Shown here piece by piece: positions 36,766-45,822 of a stretch of DNA of 64,000 nucleotides. The notes under the pieces are model-generated. The model made no database searches. It was not told the DNA's origin and worked only from the letters and a program-made list of their open reading frames with translations. This DNA is from an uncultured Anaerolineae bacterium (GTDB lineage: Bacteria; Chloroflexota; Anaerolineae; Aggregatilineales; Phototrophicaceae): contig CAKQCB010000004.1 of NCBI GenBank assembly GCA_934216615.1, positions 124,001 through 188,000 of the forward strand, written 5' to 3'. Made by a program: the position numbers and the translations under genes. Numbering within the stretch: the stretch's first letter is position 1; every line of letters begins with the position of its first letter.

Positions 36766-36896
36766 GTTGAAGAGCGAACATTTATCATTAAATGTCCGCT
36801 TCGCACTCATATTCATCTCATCATGCAACCCTACACTGAAACTATAAAGGTCTTACCTTATTTTGGTTTTTTCTATTTAAGAATAGGGGTTTTATG

Positions 36897-37394
36897 ATGA
36901 ACGAAACTTTGATGGTTGTGTTCCCTTCTCGTGGTGCGTTGGTTGATGCAACGGCGATCATCCGCGATACCCCCCATGTCAAGATTAAGCACTCGGCGAT
37001 CATCGCGAAAGCAGAAGACGGCGAAACTGAAGTCTACGAAGACGACATCAGCGCCAGCGAAGGGGGCGTTGCGGGGGGGACACTCGGCACGTTGATGGGC
37101 GCGCTGGGCATCGCCCAGTTAGGCGCGTTTTTACTTCCCGGCGTCGGCCCCATCCTTGCGATTGGCGCGGGGGCGCTGGTCGGCGGATTAGTCGGCGCTT
37201 CTACCGGAAGTTTAACCGCGGGCTTCATCGACCTCGGCATTGATAACGAACGCCTTGATCAACTCGCGAATAATTTACAAGCGGGTCGCGTCGCGTTGGT
37301 GATGCAGTTGGAAGGCGAACCTGTGAATGTAGCCGAATTTGAGAACCAATTACAGCCGTATTCACCCGTGATTACGCGCGTGGGAAAATCATAA
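36897..37394 (+). CDS. DUF1269-like membrane protein
   Basis: 165 residues. Residues 1-55 form an alpha/beta domain (TLMVVFPSRGALVDATAIIRD...), then a long Gly/Ala-rich hydrophobic segment (GGVAGGTLGTLMGALGIAQLGAFLLPGVGPILAIGAGALVGGLVGASTGSL, about 57-108), then a C-terminal domain (GIDNERLDQLANNLQAGRVALVMQLEG). The order matches DUF1269 / general-stress membrane proteins, with no known enzymatic role. ATG 36897 is seven bases after AGGGG; ATG 36894 is four. It faces away from the riboswitch operon. A GNRA-loop terminator follows at 37423. Confidence 0.75.
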   Translation: MNETLMVVFPSRGALVDATAIIRDTPHVKIKHSAIIAKAEDGETEVYEDDISASEGGVAGGTLGTLMGALGIAQLGAFLLPGVGPILAIGAGALVGGLVGASTGSLTAGFIDLGIDNERLDQLANNLQAGRVALVMQLEGEPVNVAEFENQLQPYSPVITRVGKS

Positions 37395-37422
37395 ATCACC
37401 ACAAGCTATTTCTAAACACGAG

Positions 37423-37451
37423 AGGGGCGCACGAGAGTGCGTCCCTTTTTT
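37423..37451 (+). terminator. Intrinsic terminator with GAGA tetraloop
   Basis: AGGGGCGCAC and GTGCGTCCCT form a 10-base-pair stem (one G-U) closed by GAGA and followed by TTTTT. Confidence 0.88.
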
Positions 37452-37637
37452 ATCCACGCGCGCTCAACCGCAATTCCACACTTATCCCCTGTTGATTGAG
37501 CTTGATTCTAACAAGTTGCTAGTGGCCTCTCTGAATATCTGAGATTCAGCCGAATATTCGCCTCATAATTTGGTTTACAAAAAACCTGAAACCGAATACG
37601 CTTATTGAATCGTCAATGAGCAAGGAGGGGCACAAAC

Positions 37638-37868
37638 ATGAGTAAAAAGCACATCCCTGAATTATCCGATGAATTTATCGGAAGTAGCATTGCGAGATAC
37701 ATGATAGAAACCACGCGCATGATGGGTATTGACGATGCTACAGGGTCTGAATTTACGCTTGAGGGATTGTGTGCCGAATTACCCTTCACAAGAGAACAGA
37801 TTGCCAGCGGAATAAAATGGCTGGAATCTCAAAATTATGTCACGACAAGAAACCCTGAACAAAACTAA
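37638..37868 (+). CDS. Small soluble protein, possible winged-helix
   Basis: 76 residues, not recognised. Predicted helices (ELSDEFIGSSIARYMIETTRMMG; TLEGLCAELPFTREQIASGIKWLESQNYVTTRN) resemble a winged helix-turn-helix, in which the second helix pair reads 'LCAELPFTREQIASGIKWLESQNYV'. This is an impression, not a family match. AAGGAGGGG sits ten bases before the ATG, an unusually strong ribosome binding site, and a perfect 14-pair terminator follows, so it is very likely a real, well-expressed single gene. Confidence 0.7.
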   Translation: MSKKHIPELSDEFIGSSIARYMIETTRMMGIDDATGSEFTLEGLCAELPFTREQIASGIKWLESQNYVTTRNPEQN

Positions 37869-37880
37869 ACTTGAGGCAAA

Positions 37881-37916
37881 AAAACAGACCTACTCAGAGA
37901 GTAGGTCTGTTTTTTG
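37881..37916. terminator. Bidirectional intrinsic terminator
   Basis: Perfect 14-base arms (37881-37894 and 37900-37913), 5-base loop, then T-run on plus; on minus the stem ends in a T-run from the same AAAA. It ends both the small gene and ftsH. Confidence 0.92.
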
Positions 37917-37924
37917 TAGCGTGC

Positions 37925-39982
37925 TTACTGCGGATTGTTCGGTTCTTGAGGTTCGAACAGCGCAGGGGCAGGACTCCACGGTGCGCTTGGCGCCGCCGGT
38001 GGCTCTGTCCCTACATCGGTAGGGATAGAGGGGGGAGGCGGTGTCGGCGTGGAATCCGTATTTGTTGGGGCATTTTCAAATGGATCCCAACGGCCTTCCA
38101 TAAAATCTTCAAATTGTTTGCGGTCTAAGGTTTCAAACTCCAACAAAACCTTCGCTAACATATCGAGTTTTTCGCGGTGTTGAAGCAGTAATGCTTTGGC
38201 CTGTTCATAGGCTTTCTGCAAAATATCACGCACTTCATGATCAATTTCTTCAGCCGCTTGTTCACTGTAATCCCGTTGTTCGTACAGGTCGCGCCCTAAG
38301 AACAAGGAACCACTGCCACCGCCAAATGTGCGCGGGCCAAGCGATTCGCTCATGCCGTAACGGGTGACCATCGAACGGGCGATGCTGGTGACTTGCTGAA
38401 GATCATTGCTTGCGCCCGTGCTGAAGTGGTTAAACTTGATTTCTTCAGCGGCACGTCCACCCATCGCGGCAATGATCATATCTTCAAATTGTTCGCGGGT
38501 GGCGTACATCACTTCTTCTTCAGAGACAGGCATCACATACCCGCCCGCACGTCCACGTGGCACAATGGTGATTTTGTGGACAGGGTTGGCATGTTCCAGT
38601 AAATGGAACAGAATGGCGTGACCGCCCTCATGATAGGCTGTGAGTTCTCTTTCTTTTTGAGACAAAACACGGCTCTTGCGTTCTGGCCCCATCGAAACAC
38701 GTTCCATCGCTTCTTGCATTTCGCTCATGCCGATGGTCTTTTTGTTGCGACGTGCCGCCAAAATTGCGCCTTCGTTGATCATGTTTTCGAGGTCAGCGCC
38801 AGAGAAACCCGCGGTGACACGGGCTAACGCTTCAACATCGACATCGGAAGCCAGCGGTTTACCCTTGGCATGGACGCGCAGAATTTCCATACGCCCCTTC
38901 ACGTCGGGGTTATCCATGATCACTTTGCGGTCAAAACGGCCGGGCCGTAATAACGCGGGGTCTAAAATGTCAGGACGGTTGGTTGAAGCCAAAACAATCA
39001 CGTTTGTACCGGTTTCAAACCCATCCATTTCCACCAAAATTTGGTTGAGGGTTTGTTCACGTTCGTCGTGACCCCCGCCCAAACCTGCACCACGATGGCG
39101 ACCCACCGCGTCGATTTCGTCCACGAACACAATCGCAGGGGATTCGGACTTGGCGCGTTCGAACAGGTCACGGACACGACTGGCGCCGACACCTACGAAC
39201 ATTTCCACGAATTCAGAACCTGAGATGCTGAAGAAGGGGACGCCCGCTTCCCCCGCGACGGCGCGCGCCATCAAAGTTTTACCTGTACCAGGAGGGCCGA
39301 CCATCAACACCCCTTTAGGAATACGTGCCCCTAAACGGATGAATTTTTCAGGTTCTTTCAAGAATTCGACCACTTCGGCCAATTCTTGTTTGGCTTCTTC
39401 AGCGCCTGCCACGTCTGAGAATGTGACTTGGGGACGTTCCATATCCCGCATCACACGGGCGCGACTGCGACCAAAGCTCATCGCTTGGTCTTGTCCTGAA
39501 CGTACTGAGCGCATCATTCGCCATAATAACCACACAATGAGCATGGTCGGTACGATGGCGATCAAGAGATTAAAGAGTAAATTGCTGGTGTTGTCGCCGG
39601 GTTCTTCCGCCCAACGCACACCGGAAATAGCATCTTCTGTGACGCCGAAGTTGGTCAGCGCGAGCACCAAATTGGTTTCGCGTTCCTTATAGTAGTAGGA
39701 ATTACTACCGTTGCGCATTTCGATGAACACATCATTGCCGCCACGCACTGTGACAGCAGAAACTTGTCCTTGGGTGATGCTGCGGGCAAGTTGATCTAAC
39801 GTGATGTGATTATTCGAAGTGGGGCGTGTGGGCTGTCCAAAAATGATGACGAACAACACCAATACAGCGACGCCTAATCCAATCCACAAGCGTTGCGCGT
39901 TACGATTCGCAAAAGGTGAATTTGGCGCACCGTTATTGTTTTGATTGGGGGAATTATTATTATCTGATGGTTTATTACTCAC
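37925..39982 (-). CDS. ftsH: ATP-dependent zinc metalloprotease FtsH
   Basis: 685 residues. A membrane-anchored AAA+ protease for quality control of membrane and regulatory proteins. TM1 is at 32-49 after an Asn-rich tail, with a periplasmic loop to about 132 and TM2 at 135-157. The AAA module has Walker A GPPGTGKT (229-236), pore motif [18 protein letters not shown], Walker B VFVDEIDA (285-292) and [22 protein letters not shown]. The zinc site is HEGGH (451-455), with the third ligand region in LGGRAAEE-like [10 protein letters not shown]. The C-terminus is a Pro-rich, probably disordered tail of about 60 residues. Start ATG 39982; divergent from the FHA gene across a 298-base region. Confidence 0.97.
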   Translation of the reverse strand: MSNKPSDNNNSPNQNNNGAPNSPFANRNAQRLWIGLGVAVLVLFVIIFGQPTRPTSNNHITLDQLARSITQGQVSAVTVRGGNDVFIEMRNGSNSYYYKERETNLVLALTNFGVTEDAISGVRWAEEPGDNTSNLLFNLLIAIVPTMLIVWLLWRMMRSVRSGQDQAMSFGRSRARVMRDMERPQVTFSDVAGAEEAKQELAEVVEFLKEPEKFIRLGARIPKGVLMVGPPGTGKTLMARAVAGEAGVPFFSISGSEFVEMFVGVGASRVRDLFERAKSESPAIVFVDEIDAVGRHRGAGLGGGHDEREQTLNQILVEMDGFETGTNVIVLASTNRPDILDPALLRPGRFDRKVIMDNPDVKGRMEILRVHAKGKPLASDVDVEALARVTAGFSGADLENMINEGAILAARRNKKTIGMSEMQEAMERVSMGPERKSRVLSQKERELTAYHEGGHAILFHLLEHANPVHKITIVPRGRAGGYVMPVSEEEVMYATREQFEDMIIAAMGGRAAEEIKFNHFSTGASNDLQQVTSIARSMVTRYGMSESLGPRTFGGGSGSLFLGRDLYEQRDYSEQAAEEIDHEVRDILQKAYEQAKALLLQHREKLDMLAKVLLEFETLDRKQFEDFMEGRWDPFENAPTNTDSTPTPPPPSIPTDVGTEPPAAPSAPWSPAPALFEPQEPNNPQ

Positions 39983-40144
39983 GCTAAAATTTCTCCAAAA
40001 CAGTTGATCGAACGTGAGGAGCAGGAATTACGCGGCAGAAAACAGCATTTAAATCGTTGATAGGTTGAATGGTCGAGGACAAAAATGTCCTTAATTGAGT
40101 CAAATACAGTTTGTCCCATAGAATTTAAATTATACAACTATTTT

Positions 40145-40200
40145 ACTCAACTGTTAGGTTTAATCCTTGTTGAGGAACAATCCTCAAGAAACTGTTGAGT
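40145..40200. promoter_or_regulatory. Nested inverted repeats upstream of ftsH and the FHA gene
   Basis: Outer arms ACTCAACTGTT (40145-40155) and AACTGTTGAGT (40190-40200) pair with one mismatch. Inner arms TTGAGGA (40170-40176) and TCCTCAA (40181-40187) are perfect around ACAA. It lies between divergent starts (39982 and 40281). Two stacked dyads suggest paired operators or a cruciform; no regulator is implied by neighbours. Confidence 0.4.
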
Positions 40201-40280
40201 CGATATGCGGTATGATACACAGAGAGTATCAGATTTGTATTAATTACTCAGACAATTCACATTTTATATAGAGACTTATT

Positions 40281-40760
40281 ATGCTGATCACCTGCCCGTG
40301 CGGTAAACAAAAAATCAACTACAACGAAAAGATTTGTAGTTTTTGCGGTGAATTGCTGGTCAATTTCTCCGCGACCCGAAAATTTGACGGGGATAACACG
40401 ATGGAAATTCCTATCGTGAATGACGCTGCTATTCTCACGCTCAGCATCGTGGATAGTGATGAACGTTTTTATGTTAATTTTGAGGAAACAGAGTCGATCA
40501 CCATTGGCAGGTTCGACCCGCAAACGAATGAATATCCCACCATTGATTTTGATTCTTTTCAAGGGGTTGAGCACGGAATCTCGCGTCGTCACGCGGTGAT
40601 TGCCATGAAAAACGACACGTTTTATTTGTGCGATCTAGGCACATCTAACGGGACGTTTTTAAACGAGAAGCGCTTACAAGCAAAAGATTGGTATCAAATC
40701 GTTGATGGGGATCAGATCATGTTTGGAAGGCTGCGCACCGTCCTCTCTTTAGGAGGATAA
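40281..40760 (+). CDS. FHA-domain protein with N-terminal zinc ribbon
   Basis: 159 residues. Cys5, Cys7 and a CSFC pair near 19-22 (CPCGKQKINYNEKICSFC) could hold one zinc. Residues about 70-155 are an FHA domain: ITIGRFDPQTNEYPTIDFDSF, GISRRHAVI (the SxRH core, here SRRH) and LGTSNGTFLNEKRL with the N-G turn, and a final DGDQIMFGRLRTVL. FHA domains bind phosphothreonine peptides, so this protein may read Ser/Thr kinase signals; one such kinase lies at 58643. Start ATG 40281. Short weak hairpin GCGCT/AGCGC after the stop. Confidence 0.88.
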   Translation: MLITCPCGKQKINYNEKICSFCGELLVNFSATRKFDGDNTMEIPIVNDAAILTLSIVDSDERFYVNFEETESITIGRFDPQTNEYPTIDFDSFQGVEHGISRRHAVIAMKNDTFYLCDLGTSNGTFLNEKRLQAKDWYQIVDGDQIMFGRLRTVLSLGG

Positions 40761-40806
40761 GCCCACAGCCTGTTCCCATTTCATGAGCCAATGAGAGCGC
40801 TTAATT

Positions 40807-41139
40807 TTAGCGCCCAAATGATTTGTTGTCGGTAAAGACGCGCACGAGCCAAATCACAGCTAACGCGCCGATGACGCCCGAAATCAATGTCCCCACCAGA
40901 CCGTGCATCCCCACGCCGATCAAGCTAAAGAGGAACGATCCTAAAATACCGCCGACCAGCCCTAAGACAATATTGCCACCCACGCCATAGCCTTGTCCGC
41001 GTTGGAACTTGCCCGCCAACCAACCGATGATGCCCCAAACAATCACAGGGATCACCAGCGAGGCCGCGATATTAAAAATGGAGCTGACCACTAACAACAC
41101 CACAATCGCGATCACAATTGCAATCAGTAAACCCACCAT
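40807..41139 (-). CDS. GlsB/YeaQ/YmgE-family membrane protein
   Basis: 110 residues. After an N-terminal hydrophobic stretch (MVGLLIAIVIAIVVLLVVSSI) come VIVWGIIGWLAGKFQRGQGYGVGGNIVLGLVGGILGSFLFSLIGV and GVIGALAVIWLVRVF, the signature GW(L/I)AGK..RG.G.G...N...G..G...G of the transglycosylase-associated (GlsB) family. It has an extra N-terminal helix compared with the usual 80-residue form. By family it is a stress-induced inner-membrane protein without a known reaction. Start ATG 41139. The upstream region holds a compound hairpin and repeats. Confidence 0.88.
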   Translation of the reverse strand: MVGLLIAIVIAIVVLLVVSSIFNIAASLVIPVIVWGIIGWLAGKFQRGQGYGVGGNIVLGLVGGILGSFLFSLIGVGMHGLVGTLISGVIGALAVIWLVRVFTDNKSFGR

Positions 41140-41204
41140 AGTCTCCTACTCACTTTATTTTTCTTATAGCTATGTATACGTGGTTTTTCTGTAGAAGTTT
41201 CAAA

Positions 41205-41264
41205 AGAGCGCCTCATCTGATGTGATGGCCATCAGATGTTGTCTGTGTGGGGAGAGGCGCTTTT
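41205..41264. other. Compound stem-loop of unknown role
   Basis: Outer arms AGCGCCTC (41207-41214) and GAGGCGCT enclose a perfect inner hairpin CATCTGATG (41214-41222) / CATCAGATG (41230-41238). T-runs flank it on both strands (TTTTC after the right arm; CTCTTTTG on the minus strand). It lies upstream of the GlsB gene and 40 bases before the repeat cluster. It could end transcripts in both directions or be part of an RNA. Confidence 0.45.
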
Positions 41265-41297
41265 CACAGCCTCTCAAAAATTAGTAGGAATGAAGGG

Positions 41298-41529
41298 CAC
41301 CTCACCTGCTTCGCTGATGCTCAGCCGTCCTCTCCCTAGGGAGAGGACAAAAGGCAAAATAAGTCAACCTGTAGGGGCATGCTCACCCCATTTCTGAATC
41401 TCATCCGTTCGTTGATAACCAGAAACAAAACGGACAGGGCATGCCCTGTCCGTACAGTGTTGCGAGACGTGCGTTCCCCGCCCTCTCCCCACGGAGAGGG
41501 CACGATAGCAACGCTATCGGGGTGAGGTG
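41298..41529. repeat. Full-length modular palindromic repeat
   Basis: 232 bases, ends CACCTCACC / GGTGAGGTG. It is clearly homologous end to end to 22183-22425, sharing TTTCTGAATCT, AGAAACAAAACGGACAGG and CAGTGTTGCGAGACGTGCGT, but with the 20-base palindrome GGACAGGGCATGCCCTGTCC intact and the GGCAAGTCACCGACTTGCC module reduced. Confidence 0.85.
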
Positions 41530-41548
41530 TTTTTTACAATGGACAGGG

Positions 41549-41740
41549 CACCTCACCTGCTGCGCTACGCTTAGCCGTCCTCTCCGTGGGGAGAGGACAA
41601 AGGGCATTTCTCATTTCGAGATAGGTGATATTTCGCGGACAGGGCAAGTCACCGACTTGCCCCTACAAATTTCGTATGTACAGCGTAATTCTTTCTGCCC
41701 TCTCCCCACGGAGAGGGCACGACCCCGTCGGGGTGAGGTG
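41549..41740. repeat. Second repeat copy, shorter variant
   Basis: 192 bases with the same ends. The interior differs from the 232-243 base type: GGGCATTTCTCATTTCGAG, then GCGGACAGGGCAAGTC, CAGCGTAATTCTTTCTGC and a CCCCGTCGGGG hairpin. It is nearly the reverse complement of 58355-58545. The linker to the previous copy matches the linker at 22162-22182. Confidence 0.85.
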
Positions 41741-41809
41741 CTTTTAACAGCCTCATTTATTCCAGTGTTAATCACCTATGCTGTCACGAAACACGATGTC
41801 AGGTGAGGA

Positions 41810-42346
41810 CTACCCCTCAATAAACGTCACGTGTGATTTTAATTGGCGTACCGCAGATGGATACGATTCATGGGTGCGGTTGGTCAACGCGACGACGCCT
41901 TTCCCACCTTCCCCCGTAAAATAACCCAATATCTTGTACGGGAAGGGCAGGCGTGCGCTGATGAGCATCACCCCTTCGGCGGGTTTATATTTTTGTTTGC
42001 CTTGCAAACGCCGTTTCACGACTTCCGAATCTTTGGTTGGCAGTAATGGATACGGTTTGAGGGCGACAACATCTTCCCAGCGCAATTGTTGTTCGGGCAG
42101 TAACAAGGGGTGCAACGTCACCCCCTCGGCACTGATCGTCATGGGCGGGGTGGCCGCCATATACATCAATGTGGGAAGGGTGAGAACCAACATCACCACC
42201 GCAATGAGGACAGACAAAATGAGGGGCGAACCTGCCATCACCAGCGCGATTTGGCTCACCGCGCCCACCAATAAAATCACCACCACGCCCGCCAACACAT
42301 ACTGACGAATCCGTTCACGGTGTGGTTGAAGAAGGTCAACATTCAT
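41810..42346 (-). CDS. Membrane protein with PH-like domain
   Basis: 178 residues. Two adjacent hydrophobic segments (YVLAGVVVILLVGAVSQIALVMA and LILSVLIAVVMLVLTLPTLMYMA, about 15-60) lead to a cytoplasmic domain MTISAEGVTLHPLLLPEQQLRWEDVVALKPYPLL..., typical of bacterial PH/DUF-type domains that follow a TM hairpin. Function unknown. The ATG at 42346 is preferred because GGAAA lies seven bases upstream; an ATG at 42358 lies one base after the asnB stop. It is the third gene of a minus-strand operon with the O-antigen ligase and asnB. Confidence 0.7.
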   Translation of the reverse strand: MNVDLLQPHRERIRQYVLAGVVVILLVGAVSQIALVMAGSPLILSVLIAVVMLVLTLPTLMYMAATPPMTISAEGVTLHPLLLPEQQLRWEDVVALKPYPLLPTKDSEVVKRRLQGKQKYKPAEGVMLISARLPFPYKILGYFTGEGGKGVVALTNRTHESYPSAVRQLKSHVTFIEG

Positions 42347-42359
42347 GAGTTTTTCCATG

Positions 42360-44294
42360 TTACAAAAAACGTCGCATCCAAAATTCAAGCGTGAGCAAGC
42401 GGAACACGACTTCAACTTGAAGCGCCTGCCCCGAAAAATGGTCACGCAGTAACTTTTCGAGAGGCGCTTTCTGGAATAAAGTTTGAATCCTTGCGGAAGG
42501 GTCTAACAATGTGGCTTGGATTCGGTTGCGCAGTTCGTCCCCAAACCAATTCAAAATCGGTGTGCTGAACGGTTGTTTTGGACGTTCCAACGCAAATTCG
42601 GGCAAGAGTGGGCGCATGGCTTCGCGCAGAACATATTTATTTTCGCGCATGCGTAAATCGACAGGGACTTGCGCCGCAAACCGCATCATATCCGCGTCGA
42701 AGAAGGGGATGCGCGCTTCGAGTGAGTGCGCCATCGTGACTTTATCTCCGTGTAAGAGGGCGTTCCCCGTTAGCCATGTGTTGATGACCAGCGCTTGCGC
42801 GGTGTTCTCTGGCGAATTCGCTGTGCTTTTCGCCAGAATTTGAGCGAAGGTTTTTTCTTTATGCTGTGCCTTGATCCAAGCCTGCTTTAACGTCTCAGCA
42901 TACAATTGGTCGCGCACATGATCTGAGAACACCAACCCATCAAGCGACTGTGAGCGCATCAGCCCTTCGGCGAGGGGCAGTAACCGATGGCGAAGGCGCG
43001 GTAAATAGGTCGGTAATGCGCCGATATAACGATAGCGTTTGAAGGTTGGGTACAGAGATTCAAGTTTGCCCAACGGGCCAGCAAGCCCGCGTAACCATCC
43101 CCACTGTGCTTGAGCGCGGATGATTGACGGAATCACACGGTGATTGGAGTACCCGCCAAACAGTTCGTCACCGCCTAAACCCGTTAAGACGACTTTTACC
43201 GCTTGAGCGGTGGGTTCGGAAAGAAGCATCAACGAGATGGCTGAGGGATTGGCGTTCGGCTCGTCGTGATGATACACATAGCGCTCAAAACCGTTCCACC
43301 AATCATCGGCGGTGATCACATGCTCATGATGTTCGGTCTGGAAATGTTGGGCGATCCTGCGTGCCGCCGCAAGTTCGTTGTCTTGGGTTTTGGTTTGGTA
43401 GCCGATGGTGAAAGTTTTGACACGGCCTTCTGCCACGCGCGACATCAAAGCCAACATCGCGGCGGAATCGACCCCGCCACTTAAAAACAAGCCCAAGGGA
43501 ACATCACTCCGCAAATGTAACTTGACCGAGTGATCCAACTGCTCGCGCGTTTGGGTGAGGATGTCGGCATCACTCATCCCTGCCTTGATGAGCGTCGGCA
43601 TCGGCTGTTTTTCATACCCTTTGAGAAAATCCCAATATGGGATTTCTTGGATAGCTCCATTTTCCGCCACCAAAACATGACCGGGCATCAGACGACGCAC
43701 ACCTTGAAAGGTCGTTTCCGCGCCAATCATGTAGCCAAAAGAGAGATAAGTATCGAGCGTTTCGAGGTTCAGCGCAGGTTGATACTGCGCAACCGCGCCA
43801 AAGGCCTTCACTTCACTACTGAAATAGAGTTGATTTCCTGATTCGAGCAGGTACAAGGGCTTCATGCCAATATGATCGACGGCTAAGACCAGCCGTTGTT
43901 TTTTGTCATCCCACAAGGCGAATGCATACATCCCGCGCAAATGGGCGAACATATCCAGCCCATACGTCTCGTACAGGTGGATCAAGGTTTCACCGTCACC
44001 CGCAGTCCGTAAGGTATGCCCTTGAGCTTCGAGCATCGGTTGGATTTCGCGGTAGTTATAGATTTCGCCGTTGAAGACCATACCGATGCTGTAGTCTTCG
44101 TTGTACAGGGGTTGGTCGCTGCCTTCCACATCAATGATGCTTAAACGGCGCATCCCTAAAGAAACATGCGGCACGTGATAAAACCCGTCGCCGTCTGGTC
44201 CACGATGCCGAATGAGATTACACATCGCCTCAACCGTCGGACGAAGCCCTAAGTCTGGCCCGCGTAAATTAACAACCCCACAAATGCCACACAT
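42360..44294 (-). CDS. asnB: Asparagine synthetase (glutamine-hydrolysing)
   Basis: 644 residues. It converts aspartate, glutamine and ATP to asparagine, or amidates a related acid in some surface-polysaccharide clusters. The start is set at ATG 44294 because Cys2 (MCGICGVVN) must be the N-terminal nucleophile of the class II glutaminase; the frame is open 18 codons further, inside the upstream gene. The glutaminase has RHRGPDGDGFY, RRLSIID and VFNGEIYNYREI. The synthetase domain has the PPi loop LFLSGGVDSAAMLAL, TGLGGDELFGGYSNHR and SLEARIPFFD. It starts 10 bases after the O-antigen ligase gene and overlaps the control region of the PH-like gene, so the three form an operon. That context favours a cell-surface role. 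Confidence 0.93.
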   Translation of the reverse strand: MCGICGVVNLRGPDLGLRPTVEAMCNLIRHRGPDGDGFYHVPHVSLGMRRLSIIDVEGSDQPLYNEDYSIGMVFNGEIYNYREIQPMLEAQGHTLRTAGDGETLIHLYETYGLDMFAHLRGMYAFALWDDKKQRLVLAVDHIGMKPLYLLESGNQLYFSSEVKAFGAVAQYQPALNLETLDTYLSFGYMIGAETTFQGVRRLMPGHVLVAENGAIQEIPYWDFLKGYEKQPMPTLIKAGMSDADILTQTREQLDHSVKLHLRSDVPLGLFLSGGVDSAAMLALMSRVAEGRVKTFTIGYQTKTQDNELAAARRIAQHFQTEHHEHVITADDWWNGFERYVYHHDEPNANPSAISLMLLSEPTAQAVKVVLTGLGGDELFGGYSNHRVIPSIIRAQAQWGWLRGLAGPLGKLESLYPTFKRYRYIGALPTYLPRLRHRLLPLAEGLMRSQSLDGLVFSDHVRDQLYAETLKQAWIKAQHKEKTFAQILAKSTANSPENTAQALVINTWLTGNALLHGDKVTMAHSLEARIPFFDADMMRFAAQVPVDLRMRENKYVLREAMRPLLPEFALERPKQPFSTPILNWFGDELRNRIQATLLDPSARIQTLFQKAPLEKLLRDHFSGQALQVEVVFRLLTLEFWMRRFL

Positions 44295-44304
44295 AGTCTT
44301 TCCC

Positions 44305-45645
44305 TTATTGTGTTTTAGGGGATGGTGTCGGGTGTTGATACACCACATACGTGGCCGCCCCTAACCCCATGACCCACCAGAACAGGAATGTGAACCGATC
44401 CCAAAGGGTGATGGCATCGCCCATGCCAAACACTGCATGAGACAATAACGCCGTTATGACGCCTACGACCCATGCTAATGCGATCCAGTTTTCACGTTGC
44501 GAGCGTAACACTTTAAAAAACATCCACAAGAGCACCGCATGCCAAGCGATGAACACAAAAAGGCCGGGCAATCCTAAATCTGCCCCCACTTGGATTAGCT
44601 CATTGTGTGCGTGGGGCAAAATGCGCTCACCGACTAGATATCCCTCGACAGGGTACGCCTCACGCAAGGGGTTATCCCGAAACATATTCATGCCCACGCC
44701 CGTGAGGGGATAATCTTCGATCATCGCGAGGCCACTTCCCCAAATTAACAAACGCGAAGTGACGCTGTCTTCATCACGCTGGGCTAATGACGATGCAGTG
44801 GATTCGGTATCCAAGATTTTTGCGAAGATGAGCAGTTCCACAATCGTGAAAATTGCCAGCGCGATGTAAGCCCAACGACGCGGGTTGCCCTTCGGCATCA
44901 AAAAGTAGATGATGATCGCCAGCGCCAAGATTACGCCGATCAAGGCAAAACGGCTTTGCCCAAAGAATAAGGCCGAAATCAATAAGATGAAGGCAGTGGT
45001 CGCGCTGATGCGTTGAATCCAACCCCAACGGGTCGGGTCAGCATTGCGCCATGCCATGATCGCTATCGTCGCCATGAGCGGGGTTAGCCACGCCATCGCC
45101 CCCCCGATCTCGTTCACGTTGAATCCGCCGTTTGCGCCGGGGAATTGGGTGATGCGTGGAAGCAAGTCCAAGAAAGGCAAAAATAACGTCGATTTTGTCG
45201 TCCACTGCGACGCGCTCATGCCCAATATCCCGATCAACAACCCTAGCGCGATGCTGATCCAGATCAACACGTTCAAGTTTTGTCGTCGCCATGCTGCGTC
45301 AGCCATGCTGATTACGAGAAGCATGCCCATCAAAGGACGAAAAGGCAGGATGTTATTGTAAGGTACGGACGCTTGAAAAAGCTCACCGCCTAACGTGATA
45401 TTTCCCCGCGTGTACGGGGCTGTATATACGCTGATGACACACAGCGCGAGGAAGATCACAAAAAAAGGGTCGAGTGGGGTGGGCTTCCATAACCGACGAT
45501 ATAAAATCAAACGGGCAATCATCGGCGGGATGAACATCAAGAGGCCAAAAATGCGGTTAGGATCGATCATCCAAAACCAGAAAACACTAGCCACGATCAA
45601 AAAAGGTTCGAGTGCCAGTATGCCACGCGCTAGTGTCTTGAGCAT
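44305..45645 (-). CDS. O-antigen ligase / polymerase family membrane protein
   Basis: 446 residues with about 11-12 hydrophobic segments. The long loop near 310-345 has TSRLLIWGSGLAMIEDYPLTGVGMNMFRD and GERILPHAHNELIQVGADLGLPGL; the pattern R..iW......i...P..G.G and (A)HN..l.....G..G is the Wzy/WaaL signature (Wzy_C). The conserved H in HAHNELIQ is a candidate catalytic residue by family. It would ligate or polymerise lipid-linked glycans at the outer face of the membrane. First gene of the asnB operon. Confidence 0.88.
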   Translation of the reverse strand: MLKTLARGILALEPFLIVASVFWFWMIDPNRIFGLLMFIPPMIARLILYRRLWKPTPLDPFFVIFLALCVISVYTAPYTRGNITLGGELFQASVPYNNILPFRPLMGMLLVISMADAAWRRQNLNVLIWISIALGLLIGILGMSASQWTTKSTLFLPFLDLLPRITQFPGANGGFNVNEIGGAMAWLTPLMATIAIMAWRNADPTRWGWIQRISATTAFILLISALFFGQSRFALIGVILALAIIIYFLMPKGNPRRWAYIALAIFTIVELLIFAKILDTESTASSLAQRDEDSVTSRLLIWGSGLAMIEDYPLTGVGMNMFRDNPLREAYPVEGYLVGERILPHAHNELIQVGADLGLPGLFVFIAWHAVLLWMFFKVLRSQRENWIALAWVVGVITALLSHAVFGMGDAITLWDRFTFLFWWVMGLGAATYVVYQHPTPSPKTQ

Positions 45646-45822
45646 GTTTACCCTGTTTGTGAATCCCCTAACAATGGATGTTCATACTAACTGCCCGATA
45701 GGATGCTTGTCTAGGTGGTTATTCACAAGACTTAGAGACGCTCAGGTTATAATTTTTAGCCAAATCAGGAACTGCGTCAGGGCGAACTATCTCCAGAAAA
45801 TGAGAGATACACAGATGAAGTT

